A stretch of 64,000 nucleotides of DNA from Jaltomata sinuosa (Eukaryota; Streptophyta; Magnoliopsida; Solanales; Solanaceae), in NCBI GenBank assembly GCA_003996215.1, contig QJPP01000468.1, positions 744,001-808,000 on the forward strand, read 5' to 3'. The stretch's first letter is position 1, and the number at the start of each line of letters is the position of its first letter. The notes under the pieces were generated by a model. That model was not told the DNA's origin. It did no database searches and saw only the letters and a list, made by a program, of their open reading frames with translations. The position numbers were made by a program, and so were the translations under genes. This document shows, piece after piece, positions 62,331-64,000 of the stretch.

Positions 62331-64000
62331 TGATTTTCTAAGTTAAGGTTCTAAAAAGGGGAAACGACCATAAAGACCAAAAAGACAGTACGGAAACCAA
62401 ACTACTGGTCTTAGAAATCCATAAATGACTTAGGGCCACTACATACAAGCTCTAATAGTACAAAGAAGGCAAAAATACGAGAATGATCCGAAGGGTCATT
62501 ACATAAGCCTGATCTGATGGGTCACCTTTAGAATCTATGGTGGCGCCGCGGTTCTGGGACTTAGGGACTTCTACTACAGGTCTCAGCCTAAACTGATGGG
62601 TGAGCCTTCATCCATTCATCCGCTCACTGCTAAGTATACTCCCAACTGAATATGTAATAAAATGACATATACTGACTTTCTAAGAATGATAAATAATGGT
62701 AAGACTGGAAGTATTTAAATTATGAAATTTTGAATAATTGAGCATCTATCTGAAAAATGCATGAAAACATAAACTGATCAGGTGTTCATAACCCACCATC
62801 TAGAAGAATGCAACTACTCATGACAATTCTATAATTTGAGTAAAATGAGAAATCTCTTAGCACAATATTCAATATACTGAGGGTTCGTGGAGTACAAGTA
62901 TACAATGATACTAAATTTTAAGGAAAACATGTAATGATGTCCAATCATGCTAAATTTTCAAATCATAGGTTTAAGAAATACTTGTAGAAACTTTTTCTAA
63001 ATCATGTATTAAGAATTAGAAATCATGTAGAGACATAAGTAAACTGAATCTGTAGGAAAACTTCTTATATGGGTAGTAACCCTAGTTTTATAATTTAAAA
63101 AATCATACTAAAATATGAAACTTTGGGCATGAGGGTGAAAAAAACCCTCATTAAAATCTTACATACCTTGAAGCAAGACCTTTGGTGAAATCTTTGTGTT
63201 TGGAGCATGAAGTTGAAGAAACCTAACTTGGATAAAGAATGATCAAGAAATCATTTGTTGATGTTCTTGAATTCATTTCTTGAAACCCTATGGTCAAGGG
63301 TTAGGATTTCTATCATAAATTTGCAATTTGATGATGGAATTTGATTTGGAAAACTTGAAATCTTTAGAGAAAGAGTTACCTTGATGAGGGAGGAGGATAG
63401 GAGGAGAGAAAACACATTCAAGGTCTAAAAGAATGGAAAAATAATGAGTAAAAATGAATTAAAATTGACTTAAAAAGGTCCCGTCAGCCCACTTGCAATT
63501 TGACATGCGGTTGCATATGAGGATATGCGGATCGCATGTGATTTGCACTTGCTTCCAGAAAGTTGGAAAAAATTTCCCGATGTGCATCTGGGAATGCGAT
63601 TCCATGCAGTCTTCTGCGGCTCGCATGTCATTTTGCACCTACTTTCCAGACTGTCAGTCAAAACTAAAATGGTCATAACCTTTTACTCCAGACTCGGATT
63701 AATGCACGGTCGGTGGCGTTGGAAAGAAGACTCGAAGATTATTAATTTGGTGGAAATTGACCTTTGAAAAATCTTATGATTTTATGAAATTGACCCTTGA
63801 AAATTCTAGGCCACCTAACTCTTCATATTCTAGGAGTTATGATTGTTTGAAATATTTGCTCTTAAGAAATCTTATACTAAAACTCAATCGGTAAAGAAGC
63901 TTTCAACTCAACTTTGAGCTATAGGTTCTTTATGACCCTAATTCATATTTTATACACTCCTCACACTTAATAATTGATATTAACACCTATGTTCCATTTG

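Larger units (their letters stand above)
27270..62503 (-). mobile_element. Element A: old gypsy element holding B and D1
   Basis: LTRs at 27270-33678 (3', interrupted by D1) and 58923-62503 (5'). The flanks CAAGC (27265-27269) and TAAGC (62504-62508) form a TSD with one change. The tRNA-Met PBS lies next to the 5' LTR. Its own interior is 33679-37814 plus 58696-58922, about 4.4 kb, with gag relics but no recognisable pol. The LTRs differ at roughly 14% of the first 215 bases by eye, so it is old. Removing A rejoins LTR E in register with G. Confidence 0.85.
58923..62503 (-). repeat. Element A 5' LTR
   Basis: 3581 bp, TGTCATGACCC to GGGTCATTACA. It pairs with 27270-33678 and with the solo LTR at 7377-10683. 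Contains an (AT)n run, GC-rich module, TATA box and two inverted W-box pairs. Confidence 0.9.
24166..64000 (-). repeat. LTR E, interrupted by G and A, runs off the window
   Basis: Minus-oriented gypsy LTR beginning TGTCACGCCCCC. Its own sequence is 24166-24404, 26420-27269 and 62509-64000, at least 2.58 kb. The last part carries the conserved backbone (ATAACCTTTTACTCC near 63675, GGCGTTGGAAAGAAGA, TATATTCTAGGAG-type) and stops about 80-100 bp short of the expected GGGGTGTTACA end. Its variable module (63485-63650) is built of GCATGTGATTTGC and ATGCGG repeats. Whether it is solo or part of a full element cannot be seen here. Confidence 0.75.

Overview
This is plant nuclear DNA. The evidence is a plant F-box/LRR/FBD gene with spliced exons, plant-type LTR retrotransposons (Tekay/Del chromovirus, Ty1/copia) primed by initiator tRNA-Met, a plant L1-type LINE, and AT-rich intergenic sequence. 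LTR length and motif style suggest Solanaceae, but that is inference from general familiarity and was not searched. Only one ordinary host gene is supported, a three-exon F-box/LRR gene on the minus strand (20437-23058). Nearly everything else is transposon.

Layout. 1-3450: decayed plus-strand LINE with endonuclease and reverse transcriptase. 3540-4190: a gypsy LTR fragment. About 5525-19306: a dead minus-strand Ty1/copia element whose interior holds a solo gypsy LTR (7377-10683, with TSD) and whose 5' LTR is broken by a composite gypsy element (12093-18880: LTR, PBS, gag with stops, a different LTR). 20437-23058: the F-box gene. From 23722 to the window end there is one continuous nest of gypsy elements.

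The nest. I resolved it from LTR ends, target-site duplications (TSDs) and primer-binding sites. LTR fragment F (23722-) is interrupted by LTR E (24166->64000). E holds solo LTR G (24405-26414) and element A (27270-62503). A's 3' LTR holds solo LTR D1 (29677-32376) and its interior holds element B (37815-58695). B's 3' LTR holds element C (38847-49385) and its 5' LTR holds solo LTR D2 (55146-57343). The deepest stack is five levels. C is young and nearly intact: 5-bp TSD, LTRs about 1.5% different by eye, and a full protease-RT-RNase H-integrase-chromodomain reading frame with only two gag lesions. A and B keep PBS, leader and LTRs but no visible pol, so any movement must have relied on enzymes supplied by elements such as C.

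Worth following. The LTRs share a layout in which a short-repeat block, different in each family, lies just upstream of a TATA box. Four families share a motif behind the PBS. C carries a palindromic tandem repeat whose arms change together. Family A LTRs carry inverted W-box pairs. I found no sign of a bacterial-type system, CRISPR array or new enzyme pathway; the novelty is in retrotransposon architecture and regulation.
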